DNA of 24,164 bases. Source: an uncultured Lentisphaeria bacterium. Its GTDB lineage: Bacteria; Verrucomicrobiota; Lentisphaeria; Oligosphaerales; Oligosphaeraceae. Where the stretch lies: contig CAKUJM010000040.1 in assembly GCA_934661755.1 (NCBI GenBank), positions 1-24,164 of the forward strand, given 5' to 3'. Numbering within the stretch: the stretch's first letter is position 1; the number at the start of each line of letters is the position of its first letter. The translations under genes were made by a program, and so were the position numbers. Under the pieces are notes generated by a model that saw nothing but the letters and a program-made list of their open reading frames with translations, was not told the DNA's origin and made no database searches. This document shows positions 15,214 to 22,578 of this stretch, one piece after another.

Positions 15214-17316
15214 TTAGCGGCCCTGCTGGGCACGGCGCTTGGCGCGCTCCTCCACGACCTTCTCCGCGATCGATGGCGGAACCGGCGCGTCATACGCGAA
15301 CTCCATGTTGAAGCCGGCACGACCCTGGGTCATGTTCCGCAGAGTGCTGGTGTATCCAAAGAGGCTGGAAAGCGGCACCAGCGCATGGATGCACTGGTTC
15401 TTGCCCACCTTCTCCATGCCCTGGACCTGTCCGCGCATGCTGCTGATATTGCCGTTGATCGGCCCGGAGTATTCGTCCGGAGTGCTGATCGTCAGCTTCA
15501 TGACCGGCTCGAGCAGGACGGGATCGGCCTTCATGAAGGCCGCCTTGAAGCCCATGCTGGCGCAGGTGCGGAAGGCCATATCCGAGGAGTCGACCGGGTG
15601 GAAGGACCCGCCGGTGAGCGTGACCTTTAAATCGACGCACGGGCAGCCGGCCTTCGGGCCATTCTCCATGGTGTCGCGGATACCCTTCTCGATCGCCGGG
15701 ATGTAGTCCTTCGGGACATCGCCGCCCTTGACTTCGTTGACGAACTCGAAGCCCTTGCCCGGCTCCTGCGGTTCGATGTCGAAGATGACGTGGGCGAACT
15801 GGCCATGGCCGCCGGACTGCTTCTTGAGCCGCTCCTCGTGGGAGACCTTCTTGGTGACTGTCTCGCGATAGGCGACCTCGGGAGCACCGGAATCGACCTC
15901 GACCTTGAACTCGCGGCGGAGGCGATCCATGATGATGTCCAGATGCAGCTCGCCCATGCCGGAGATGACGGTGTTCTCGGTCTCCGGATCCACCCGGACC
16001 GTGAAGGTCGGGTCCTCCTCCGCCAGCTTGCCCAGGGCGATCATCAGCTTGTCACGGTCGGAATGCGACTTCGGAGTGACGGCCACGCTGATGACCGGCG
16101 CCGGGAAGGAGATGCTCTCCAGATGGATCGGGTCGTCCTCGTTGCAGAGGGTGTCGCCGGTGACGGTCTCATTCAGGCCGATCAACGCCCCGATCTCGCC
16201 GGAATAGAGGCAGTCCACCGCCTCCTGATGGTTGGCATGCATCCGCGCAATCCGGCCAATGCGCTGGGAACGCCCCTTGGTGGAGTTGTAGATGTAGGTA
16301 CCGGCCTCCAGCTTGCCCGAGTACACGCGGGTGTAGATCAGCTTGCCGACATTCCTGTCCGTGGCCACCTTGAAGGCCAATGCGGCGGTCTCGCCATTGT
16401 CATCCGCCACGCGCTCGACGACCTCGCCGTCCGGCTTGGTGCATTTGCACGGCGGCACATCCAGCGGGCTGGGAAGATAGTCCACGACCGCATTGAGCAG
16501 CCGGCGGATGCCCTTGTTGCGGAAGGCGGTCCCGCACAGCACCGGGAAGACCTTCTGCTCGTGGGTGCCCTGGCGAATCGCCTTGACAATCTCCTCCGCA
16601 GTGATGGGCTCCTCCATCATCCACTTCTCCATCAGATTGTCGTCAAGCTCCGCCGCGGCCTCCACCAGCTTCTTGTGCCACTCCTCGGCATACTCCCGGT
16701 ATTGCGGCTCGATGTCGCTGTCCACCGGACGGGTGCCGGTCTTGGGATCCTCCTCGTAGCGTACCTGGCACATCTTGACCAGGTCGATGATGCCCTTGAA
16801 CTCCGGACCCTCGTCAATCGGAATGCACACCGGCACCGCGTTGGCGCCCAGCACCTCCCGGATCTGCTCGACTACCGAGAAGAAGTTGGCGCCGGTGCGG
16901 TCCATCTTGTTGACAAAGCAGATGCGCGGCACATTGTACTTGGTGGCCTGGTGCCACACCGTCTCGGACTGCGGCTCGACCCCGCCGACGGCGCAGAACA
17001 GGCCGATCGCGCCATCCAGGATGCGCAGCGACCGCTCGACCTCGACCGTGAAGTCCACGTGTCCGGGAGTGTCGATGATATTGATCATGTGGTCATGCCA
17101 ATGGCAGGTGGTGGCGGCGGACATGATGGTGATGCCGCGCTCCTTCTCCTGGTCCATGGAGTCCATGACCGCAGTGCCGTCATGGGTGTCGCCGATCTTG
17201 TGGGTGCGGCCGGTATAGAACAAGATACGTTCAGTACAGGTGGTCTTGCCGGCGTCGATGTGGGCCATGATGCCGATATTGCGGACTTTGTCCAATGGGA
17301 AACTGCGGCCAGCCAT
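15214..17316 (-). CDS. fusA: Elongation factor G
   Basis: EF-G is the cytoplasmic translational GTPase that drives tRNA-mRNA translocation and, with RRF, ribosome recycling. The 700-residue protein has the full five-domain length. Visible motifs are the P-loop AHIDAGKTT (18-26), the switch I region DQEKERGITI (55-64), DTPGHVD (82-88), NKMD (136-139), domain III with GMGELHLDIIMDRL, and domain IV with SGGHGQFAHV. Small departures from the textbook sequence are SGGHGQ instead of SGGRGQ and GTAF instead of GSAF; no key residue is lost. It stands apart from rpsL, rpsG and tuf, none of which are in view. A weak purine-rich site (AAGAAGAAA) precedes the ATG, and a good promoter lies at 17378-17406. 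A second EF-G paralogue elsewhere in the genome is possible. Confidence 0.97.
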   Translation of the reverse strand: MAGRSFPLDKVRNIGIMAHIDAGKTTCTERILFYTGRTHKIGDTHDGTAVMDSMDQEKERGITIMSAATTCHWHDHMINIIDTPGHVDFTVEVERSLRILDGAIGLFCAVGGVEPQSETVWHQATKYNVPRICFVNKMDRTGANFFSVVEQIREVLGANAVPVCIPIDEGPEFKGIIDLVKMCQVRYEEDPKTGTRPVDSDIEPQYREYAEEWHKKLVEAAAELDDNLMEKWMMEEPITAEEIVKAIRQGTHEQKVFPVLCGTAFRNKGIRRLLNAVVDYLPSPLDVPPCKCTKPDGEVVERVADDNGETAALAFKVATDRNVGKLIYTRVYSGKLEAGTYIYNSTKGRSQRIGRIARMHANHQEAVDCLYSGEIGALIGLNETVTGDTLCNEDDPIHLESISFPAPVISVAVTPKSHSDRDKLMIALGKLAEEDPTFTVRVDPETENTVISGMGELHLDIIMDRLRREFKVEVDSGAPEVAYRETVTKKVSHEERLKKQSGGHGQFAHVIFDIEPQEPGKGFEFVNEVKGGDVPKDYIPAIEKGIRDTMENGPKAGCPCVDLKVTLTGGSFHPVDSSDMAFRTCASMGFKAAFMKADPVLLEPVMKLTISTPDEYSGPINGNISSMRGQVQGMEKVGKNQCIHALVPLSSLFGYTSTLRNMTQGRAGFNMEFAYDAPVPPSIAEKVVEERAKRRAQQGR

Positions 17317-17377
17317 GATTTCTTCTTGAGTTGCTTGAAAGTTGGTTCGGTAGGTACGAAAAATTGCAGTGGCGCAT

Positions 17378-17406
17378 AATATAGCGTGATTTTACATTTT
17401 CGTCAT
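17378..17406 (-). promoter_or_regulatory. Predicted sigma-70 promoter of fusA
   Basis: On the minus strand ATGACG (17406-17401) and TATATT (17383-17378) are separated by exactly 17 bases in an AT-rich gap between two same-strand genes. Transcription would start near 17371, giving a leader of about 55 bases before the fusA ATG. It matches the consensus at 4 of 6 and 5 of 6 positions. Confidence 0.65.
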
Positions 17407-17433
17407 AGCGGTGCAATAAATTGTGGCCTGCTG

Positions 17434-18087
17434 TCATGTGTTGTCGCATTCCTGATTCAATTCATCGAAGAACGCCGCCATGAATGCCACCCGTCGCAAG
17501 GCCTCGGCACGCCCGGCGGCGGTGAGCATCCGCGCGGGCAGCTCCCGGAGCTTGACCAGGTACTCGCGGTAGGCGGAGTCCTCGCGCCCATAGGGCAGCC
17601 CGGAGAGCGCCTCCCCGGCGGTGTTGTGGACCCGGGCGCCGCTTCTGCCCGCAAAATGAAACGACCGCGCCAAGCCGATCGCGCCCAGCGAGTCCAGCTT
17701 GTCGGCGTCGTAGATGATCCTGGCCTCGATGGTGGCGGGGGGCTCGGCGGTCCGGCTGCGGTACCGGTGGGTGCGGATGCAGTCGGCCACATGGCGCCGG
17801 AATGGCTCGTCGCCGATTTCCTCGCCGGCCAGGATCGCCAGCGCCATCCGGGCGCCAATGGCCGCGTGGTCGCTCTTCCCGCGATCCGCGGTCTCCTGCG
17901 GCCGCCCGATGTCGTGGAGGATCGCGGCGGCCGTAATGACGGCCGAATCGGCGGCGGCGCCCTCGGCCAGGCGCATCGCGGTGCGCAGCACCCGCAGGGT
18001 GTGATCCCAGTCGTGGCAGGAGCTGTCGCCGTCAAGAATGCCGCGGGCAATTTCGGTGAGACGGGCGATTTCGGTTGAAGAAGGCAT
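17434..18087 (-). CDS. HD-domain metal-dependent phosphohydrolase (YedJ-like)
   Basis: A 217-residue cytoplasmic HD-superfamily protein. The metal-binding pattern is visible as HDWDH (25-29), LHDIG (57-61) with the paired His-Asp, and DADKLDSLGA (127-136). The last motif, followed by GLARSFHFAGR, is characteristic of YedJ-type uncharacterised HD hydrolases of about 200-230 residues, whose substrate is not established. I place the start at the ATG at 18087. The frame continues upstream to a GTG at 18186, but that adds a proline-rich stretch unlike the family and includes a run of eight G residues. No strong ribosome-binding site is seen. It lies upstream of fusA on the same strand with its own gap of 117 bases, and is divergent from dapA. 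Confidence 0.88.
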   Translation of the reverse strand: MPSSTEIARLTEIARGILDGDSSCHDWDHTLRVLRTAMRLAEGAAADSAVITAAAILHDIGRPQETADRGKSDHAAIGARMALAILAGEEIGDEPFRRHVADCIRTHRYRSRTAEPPATIEARIIYDADKLDSLGAIGLARSFHFAGRSGARVHNTAGEALSGLPYGREDSAYREYLVKLRELPARMLTAAGRAEALRRVAFMAAFFDELNQECDNT

Positions 18088-18182
18088 GGCTGGTGGCAAG
18101 GGCGGGAATGTGCATGTGGCGTATGGGGGGGGCGCGGGCGGGCCGCTTTTCCTTAAGATAAGCCGTGCGGCAGGTTCCGGAA

Positions 18183-18202
18183 TCACTGCAGTGAATTATA
18201 TT
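18183..18202 (+). promoter_or_regulatory. Perfect palindrome and -10-like box upstream of dapA
   Basis: TCACTGCAGTGA (18183-18194) is a perfect 12-bp palindrome ending 2 bases before TATATT (18197-18202), a good -10 element. No convincing -35 is present; GTTCCG lies at the right distance. The combination suggests a promoter whose -35/-10 spacer carries an operator. The dapA start is about 54 bases downstream. No lysine riboswitch could fit in so short a leader. Confidence 0.4.
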
Positions 18203-18255
18203 CTGTGTACAGACATTTTTCCAACTTCAGGACGTTACCACCACAGAAGGTTGCA

Positions 18256-19137
18256 ATGACTATGGTTTTCAAGGGCTGCTATACCGCGCTGGCGACCCCG
18301 TTCCGCGATGGCGAGGTCGATTATGATTCGCTCAGGCATCTGGTGGAGCTGCAGATCGCCGCGGGCGTGGCGGGCATCGTGCCGGTGGGGACGACCGGCG
18401 AATCGCCGACGCTGACTGTCGACGAGCACCTCAGGGTGATCGAATTCGTCACCGCCGTCGCCAACCACCGTTGCCAGATCATCGCCGGCACCGGCGGCAA
18501 TTCCACCGAGGAGGCGGTGCGCCTGACCCAGGCAGTGAAGCCGATGGGCGTGGACGCCACCTTGCAGGTGACGCCATATTACAACAAGCCGTCCTCCGAA
18601 GGCCTCTACCGCCATTTTGCCACCACCGCCGAATGCACGGATCTGCCGATCGTGCTCTACAATGTCCCCGGGCGCACCGGCAAGGAAATTCCGCTCGAGG
18701 TGGTGGCGCGGCTGGCCGCGCATCCGCAGGTCGGGGCGATCAAGGAGGCGGGCGGCAGCGTCGAGCGGGTGAATGCCATCCGCAGCCGCTGTGACCTCAC
18801 CGTGCTTTCCGGTGACGACAGCCTGGCGTTGCCGATGATGGCGGTCGGCGCCACCGGCGTGGTCAGCGTGCTTTCGAACATCGTGCCCGCCGCCGTGGTC
18901 CGGCTGTGCGCCCTGGCCCAGGAGAACGACTTCGCGGCGGCGCGGGTCCTGCACGAGAACTACTACCGCCTGGCGAACGCGCTTTTCATCGAGGCCAATC
19001 CGATTCCGGTCAAGGCGGCGCTGGCGGACATGGGGCTGATCGCCGAGGAGTACCGCCTCCCGCTTTGCGAGATGGAGACCGCCACCCGCGAAATCCTGCG
19101 TGCCGCCATGCGCGACGCCGGAGTGCTGGCAAAATAG
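18256..19137 (+). CDS. dapA: 4-hydroxy-tetrahydrodipicolinate synthase
   Basis: DapA condenses pyruvate with aspartate semialdehyde, the first committed step to diaminopimelate and lysine. From the ATG at 18256 it has 293 residues, the usual length. The (beta/alpha)8 barrel motifs are present: GTTGE (45-49, Thr pair), PYYNKP (107-112), the LYNVPGRTG loop with Tyr135 and Arg140, and the Schiff-base Lys163 in GAIKEAGG. AGAAGG (18245-18250) is the ribosome-binding site, 5 bases before this ATG; an ATG two codons later is also possible, and the earlier in-frame ATG at 18205 is unlikely. It supplies diaminopimelate for peptidoglycan, matching the presence of murF in this window. It is 21 bases from yceD and may be co-transcribed with it. 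Confidence 0.97.
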   Translation: MTMVFKGCYTALATPFRDGEVDYDSLRHLVELQIAAGVAGIVPVGTTGESPTLTVDEHLRVIEFVTAVANHRCQIIAGTGGNSTEEAVRLTQAVKPMGVDATLQVTPYYNKPSSEGLYRHFATTAECTDLPIVLYNVPGRTGKEIPLEVVARLAAHPQVGAIKEAGGSVERVNAIRSRCDLTVLSGDDSLALPMMAVGATGVVSVLSNIVPAAVVRLCALAQENDFAAARVLHENYYRLANALFIEANPIPVKAALADMGLIAEEYRLPLCEMETATREILRAAMRDAGVLAK

Positions 19138-19158
19138 GCGCGGCGGGGGAATTTCCAC

Positions 19159-19686
19159 ATGCAACAGGGGCTGTCAAGAAAAAACAAGCCGTTGCAGTTC
19201 GAGGTGATCGACCTGCCCTCCGGCGGCGTCACCATCGAGGAGGAGCTGTCCTTCGAGGAGGCGGGACTGCCGGATGAACCGCGATGCCAATATCTCCCGC
19301 CATTGCGATGCCGGCTGCACTTCGAGGCGATCAACGGCGAAAACGACCTGCTGGTGCGCGGTTCCGTGCGCGGCCAGGCGCGGCTGGTCTGCGACCGCTG
19401 TGAAGAATGGTTCACCCGGGAAATCGCAGTGGATGGCTTCTGCCAGGTCTTTGAGAAGGCATTCGGCAAGACCATTGATCTGACCGATTTCATTCGGGAG
19501 GATATATTAATTAGCTTCCCGCAGCAAATTCTCTGCAGACCGGATTGCCGCGGCCTCTGCCCGCATTGCGGACAGAACCTCAATGAAGGGCAATGCGACT
19601 GCCGGGATGAAGATTTTGAGCCGGATGAGTCCGGCGACAATCCGTGGAGCGCCCTGGATGCGATCCCGGACGACCGGCGGGGATAG
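19159..19686 (+). CDS. yceD: DUF177/YceD family protein (23S rRNA accumulation protein)
   Basis: A 175-residue protein of the YceD family, known to be needed for normal 23S rRNA/50S accumulation in bacteria and plastids and nearly always encoded next to rpmF, as here. The motif LVCDRCEEWF (near residue 75-85) and the C-terminal CRGLCPHCGQNLNEGQCDC segment ending in PWSALDAI are typical. The cysteines suggest a zinc-binding site. The start at 19159 follows a G-rich stretch (about 19144-19149). It is separated from rpmF by about 210 bases that contain a possible small ORF, which is longer than usual for this gene pair. Confidence 0.92.
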   Translation: MQQGLSRKNKPLQFEVIDLPSGGVTIEEELSFEEAGLPDEPRCQYLPPLRCRLHFEAINGENDLLVRGSVRGQARLVCDRCEEWFTREIAVDGFCQVFEKAFGKTIDLTDFIREDILISFPQQILCRPDCRGLCPHCGQNLNEGQCDCRDEDFEPDESGDNPWSALDAIPDDRRG

Positions 19687-19761
19687 CGGTTGCGGCCGCA
19701 TGGCCGCCCCGCTGGCAGAAAGGCAATTTGTTTTCTCATATATCAACAACAACCTGAGTCC

Positions 19762-19893
19762 GTGAAGCCGGACGATTCCGCGCCGGAATGGAAAAATCTC
19801 CAGGACATGCGCCCGAGGCATGTGTCCGGGATTGCGGTGCGCAAGAGCCGTCTTCACGCCATACTCATGGAAAAAGTCAACCCAAGGAGCTAG
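19762..19893 (+). CDS. Possible 43-residue small protein upstream of rpmF
   Basis: A GTG-started frame ending in TAG at 19891-19893, overlapping the rpmF ribosome-binding site and ending 7 bases before the rpmF ATG. About 70 percent of its codons end in G or C (30 of 42 by hand count), similar to real genes here. The C-terminal half (RHVSGIAVRKSRLHAILMEK) is basic and helical. There is no visible ribosome-binding site before the GTG and I do not recognise the sequence. It could be a leader peptide coupling translation to rpmF, or chance. Confidence 0.3.
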   Translation: MKPDDSAPEWKNLQDMRPRHVSGIAVRKSRLHAILMEKVNPRS

Positions 19894-19900
19894 AAATACC

Positions 19901-20092
19901 ATGGCTGTTCAACAGTGCAAGAAAAGCAAGATGCGCGTCCGTCAGCGCAAGGCGCAGATCCGCTACCGCGGTCTTGAGGCGCACACCTGCACCAACTGCG
20001 GCGCCGCCTGCCTTCCCCACCGCATCTGCAAAGCCTGCGGCTACTATGATGGCAAGCAGGTGATCCAGATCGACGCCAAGAAGGAAGCATAG
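19901..20092 (+). CDS. rpmF: 50S ribosomal protein L32
   Basis: A 63-residue, strongly basic ribosomal protein of the large subunit. It begins MAVQQCKKSKMRVRQRK, equivalent to the usual MAVPKRKTSK start. The zinc ribbon is seen as Cys30-X2-Cys33 and Cys43-X2-Cys46, so this is the zinc-binding form. The ribosome-binding site AAGGAG (19884-19889) lies 11 bases before the ATG. Its neighbours yceD and plsX are the conventional ones for rpmF. Confidence 0.95.
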   Translation: MAVQQCKKSKMRVRQRKAQIRYRGLEAHTCTNCGAACLPHRICKACGYYDGKQVIQIDAKKEA

Positions 20093-20107
20093 CCTACTGC
20101 CGCGACC

Positions 20108-21142
20108 ATGGCTGCCGGGATCCCAATTGCGGTCGACATGATGGGCGGCGACTACGCGCCGAAGGCCATCATCGGCGGCATCGCCGAGGCATTGACGCGA
20201 TTTGGCGATGCCTATAAGCTGTATCTGGTGGGCGACCGGGAACAGGTGGCCGCCGGCCTGGCCGAGGCGGCCGTCGCCACGGATGACCCGCGGCTGGAGT
20301 TCGTCCATGCGGATGAGATCATCGGCATGGACGAACATCCGATCCAGGCGATCCGGAACAAGCGCGGCTGTTCCATCAATGTCGCGATGAATCTGGTGAA
20401 AAGCGGCCAGGCCCAGGGGGTCTTCAGCGCCGGGAACACCGGCGCGGCCGTCGGTTCCTCCTACCTGAAATGGCGGATGCTGCCGGGGCTGGCCCGCCCC
20501 GGGATCGCGACGGTGCTGCCGGGGCTGGATGGCCGCTGGATCCTGATGGACTCCGGCGCCACCGTGGATTGCGCGCCAATGCACCTGGCGCAATTTGCGG
20601 TGATGGGCGACTTGTACGCGCGCTGCGTCCTCAAGAAGGACGCGCCGCGCATCGGGCTGCTCTCCAACGGCACCGAGGTCGGCAAGGGAAATCGGCAAAC
20701 CCAGGAGGCGTTCAAGCTGATCCGCGACATCTCCGGATTGAATTTCATCGGAAATGTCGAGGGCCATGACCTTTTCTCCGGCAAGGTCGATGTCGTGGTA
20801 TGCGACGGCTTTGTCGGCAATATCGTATTGAAGACCAGCGAGCAGCTGGCAAAATCCATCGGGAAGATGGTCAAGGACCAGATCATGTCCCGGACGGTAT
20901 GGAAAATCGGCGGCGCGATGTGCCGCGGGGCCTTCCAGTCCGTCAAGCAGCTCACTGATGCATCGGAAACTGGCGGCGCGCCGCTGCTGGGAGTCAATGG
21001 CTGCTGTGTCATCGGCCATGGCAATTCCAATCCCCACGCCGTGGCCAATGGCATCCACGCCGTCGGCGAATTGGTTTCCTGCCGGATCAACGAAAGCATC
21101 GTCAATCAAATCCACGAGTTTGCCCTGGATGGCATTGGGTGA
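20108..21142 (+). CDS. plsX: Phosphate acyltransferase PlsX
   Basis: PlsX converts acyl-ACP and phosphate to acyl-phosphate, the acyl donor for PlsY in phospholipid synthesis; it acts at the inner face of the membrane. The 344-residue protein carries AVDMMGGDYAP (8-18), the FSAGNTGA motif, LLSNGTEVGKG, NVEGHDLFSG and VVVCDGFVGNIVLKTSE, all family hallmarks. Length is normal. It starts 15 bases after rpmF and ends 4 bases before fabD, so it sits in the middle of an operon linking ribosome and membrane-lipid synthesis. fabH, often next in this cluster, is absent here. Confidence 0.96.
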   Translation: MAAGIPIAVDMMGGDYAPKAIIGGIAEALTRFGDAYKLYLVGDREQVAAGLAEAAVATDDPRLEFVHADEIIGMDEHPIQAIRNKRGCSINVAMNLVKSGQAQGVFSAGNTGAAVGSSYLKWRMLPGLARPGIATVLPGLDGRWILMDSGATVDCAPMHLAQFAVMGDLYARCVLKKDAPRIGLLSNGTEVGKGNRQTQEAFKLIRDISGLNFIGNVEGHDLFSGKVDVVVCDGFVGNIVLKTSEQLAKSIGKMVKDQIMSRTVWKIGGAMCRGAFQSVKQLTDASETGGAPLLGVNGCCVIGHGNSNPHAVANGIHAVGELVSCRINESIVNQIHEFALDGIG

Positions 21143-21146
21143 GAGC

Positions 21147-22052
21147 ATGGCCGGCGACTCCATCGGACTGATTTTCGCGGGACAGGGTGCGCAGCATCCC
21201 GGAATGGGAATGCGGCTTTATGGGGAGTCCGCCGACGCCCGGAGGCTGTATGACGACGCCGACCGCATTCTCGGCTGGCCGTTGAGCCGCCTCTGCTTCG
21301 AGGGCTCCATCGCGGAGCTTACCGCCTGTGCGCATTGCCAACCCGCGATCTATGTCACCTCGCTGGCGGCGATGGCGGCGCGCTTCCCGGACGGCCTGGA
21401 AGGCGTCCCGGATGCAAAAATCACAATCTGCGGGGGGCTGTCGCTGGGCGAGCTGGCGGCATTCACCGCCGCCGGGGCCATGGAGTTCGCCGATGGGCTC
21501 CGGGCGGTGGCCATGCGCGGAAAATTCATGGACGACGCCTGCCGGAAGCATCCCGGCGGCATGGCTGCGGTCATCGGGGCGCCTGCCGACGTAGTGGCGC
21601 AAATCTGCGGCGAATGCGGAATCGATGTCGCCAACTACAATTGCGAGGGCCAGTTGATCATCAGCGGCGAAAAGACCGGCCTGGAAAAGGCCGCCGCCGC
21701 ATTGGCCGCCGTGGCGATGAAGATCGTGCCGCTCGAGGTTGCAGGCGCCTATCACTCGCGGCTGATGCGCGAGGCCGCGATGCGCTTTCGCGAATACCTC
21801 GACAGCGTGCCCATGCGGCCGCCGGCAATCCCCGTGGTGCATAACGTCACCGGCGAAATTGCGGACGGAGACGTCTTTGGCTTGCGCGACCGGCTTGGCG
21901 ACCAGATCCATTTGCCGGTGCGCTGGGAATCATGCGCCCGAACCATGATCGCCCATTGCAATCGGATGCTCGAACTTGGCCCCGGGCATGTGCTTTCCGG
22001 ATTGATGAAGCGCATCTGCCGCAAATTCCCGGTGGAGTCCTCCGACCTCTGA
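21147..22052 (+). CDS. fabD: Malonyl-CoA:ACP transacylase
   Basis: FabD transfers malonyl from CoA to acyl carrier protein, feeding type II fatty-acid synthesis in the cytoplasm. From the ATG at 21147 (4 bases after plsX) it has 301 residues. It shows FAGQGAQ (10-16), the nucleophile Ser99 in GLSLGE, Arg124 in AMRGKFM, and His203 in AYHSRLM. The residue before the nucleophile is Leu instead of the common His of GHSLGE; the catalytic Ser, Arg and His are all present, so activity is expected. The frame is open further upstream inside plsX, but that part is a shadow. It is the last gene of the run; fabG and acpP are not next to it. Confidence 0.95.
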   Translation: MAGDSIGLIFAGQGAQHPGMGMRLYGESADARRLYDDADRILGWPLSRLCFEGSIAELTACAHCQPAIYVTSLAAMAARFPDGLEGVPDAKITICGGLSLGELAAFTAAGAMEFADGLRAVAMRGKFMDDACRKHPGGMAAVIGAPADVVAQICGECGIDVANYNCEGQLIISGEKTGLEKAAAALAAVAMKIVPLEVAGAYHSRLMREAAMRFREYLDSVPMRPPAIPVVHNVTGEIADGDVFGLRDRLGDQIHLPVRWESCARTMIAHCNRMLELGPGHVLSGLMKRICRKFPVESSDL

Positions 22053-22116
22053 AAAATGGCGGAATAACGCGGCTTCACTGCTTGAATTTGCGGCTGGGTG
22101 CATTATCTTATGCGCG

Positions 22117-22148
22117 TTGACGGACAGCGCTGCTGGACAGGCTGTTAT
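22117..22148 (+). promoter_or_regulatory. Weak possible promoter of the tRNA gene
   Basis: TTGACG (22117-22122) is a good -35 and TGTTAT (22143-22148) a fair -10, but the 20-base spacing is too long for a typical promoter. Its position, ending 12 bases before the mature tRNA, is suitable. The call is weak. Confidence 0.3.
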
Positions 22149-22160
22149 TGATTGTCGCGT

Positions 22161-22237
22161 GTACCCGTAGCTCAATTGGATAGAGCGTCTGCCTCCGGAG
22201 CAGAAGGTTGTGGGTTCAAGCCCCGCCGGGTATACCA
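22161..22237 (+). tRNA. tRNA-Arg (anticodon CCG)
   Basis: All four arms fold by hand. The acceptor GTACCCG (22161-22167) pairs with CGGGTAT (22227-22233, one G-T pair). The D stem is GCTC/GAGC and the anticodon stem TCTGC/GCAGA with loop CTCCGGA. The T stem GTGGG/CCCGC encloses the loop TTCAAGC. Anticodon CCG (22195-22197) reads the Arg codon CGG. Discriminator A (22234) and an encoded CCA (22235-22237) follow. tRNA genes of this kind often serve as integration sites, and the region downstream is degenerate accessory DNA, but no copy of the tRNA 3' end is found elsewhere in this window. Confidence 0.97.
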
Positions 22238-22312
22238 CTTTATTTGCAAGATGTTGTAAAATATTTTCCGACCATCTGGAAAAGGCGGGTGTGTCGTAAC
22301 TGTAACAAGGTA

Positions 22313-22571
22313 TCATATTGCGTCACTGCCGTTGATCGGCGTGTCCAGGTCTGCGTAGTAGTCGCATGCCAAGCTCTTCACTGCCACGATGGCGTTTGGA
22401 TGCGCCTTGTACAGCTGGATGACTCGCTCGGTCTTGACAGGACCGGCAACGACCCTGGCGGCGCTTCGTCGATCCCCGGCCTTGGCGGCCGCCTCCACTT
22501 CTCGACGCTGTCGGCCTTCTGCCTGCGCGTGCCGACAGCGGTCTTTAGAACCGCGATGTAGTCGTTGATGT
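22313..22571 (-). pseudogene. Truncated second copy of part of the phosphoribosyltransferase gene
   Basis: On the minus strand, residues EAAAKAGDRRSAARVVAG and VKTERVIQLYKAHPNAIV match AAKAGGWQSAARVVAD and VKTERIIQLGKAHPDAIV of the longer copy upstream. At DNA level 22384-22492 and 23220-23328 differ at about 13 of 109 positions by hand alignment. Downstream of the match the frame runs into unrelated residues and stops at 22313. Upstream of it, a different frame reads DDINDYIAVLKTAVGTRR, suggesting a frameshift within this remnant too. There is no PRPP-binding motif in this piece, so it is not functional as an enzyme. Confidence 0.7.
22384..22492. repeat. Direct repeat copy 1 of a 109-bp block (partner 23220-23328)
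   Basis: This block matches 23220-23328 in the same orientation with about 13 differences in 109 bases and no gaps by hand alignment. The two copies start 836 bases apart. Many of the differences are transitions. It marks a partial duplication of the phosphoribosyltransferase gene. Confidence 0.85.
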
Positions 22572-22578
22572 CGTCGGA

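Noticed and set aside
14989..15630. Plus-strand frame with six KAS repeats
   Set aside because: The repeat unit merely has a length divisible by three; the flanks are 3' end of GH36, terminator and antisense fusA.
15790..17379. 529-codon plus-strand frame opposite fusA, and 428-codon minus frame 19877-21163 opposite rpmF/plsX
   Set aside because: Both are antisense shadows of conserved housekeeping genes.
18088..18186. Longer GTG start for the HD hydrolase
   Set aside because: Adds 33 proline-rich residues unlike the family and includes the likely promoter zone of dapA and an eight-G run.
22219..22237. attL-type site at the tRNA-Arg 3' end
   Set aside because: No second copy of the tRNA 3' sequence and no integrase gene were found in the window.
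22208..22561. 117-codon plus-strand frame starting inside the tRNA
   Set aside because: Starts within tRNA-Arg and runs antisense to the phosphoribosyltransferase remnant.
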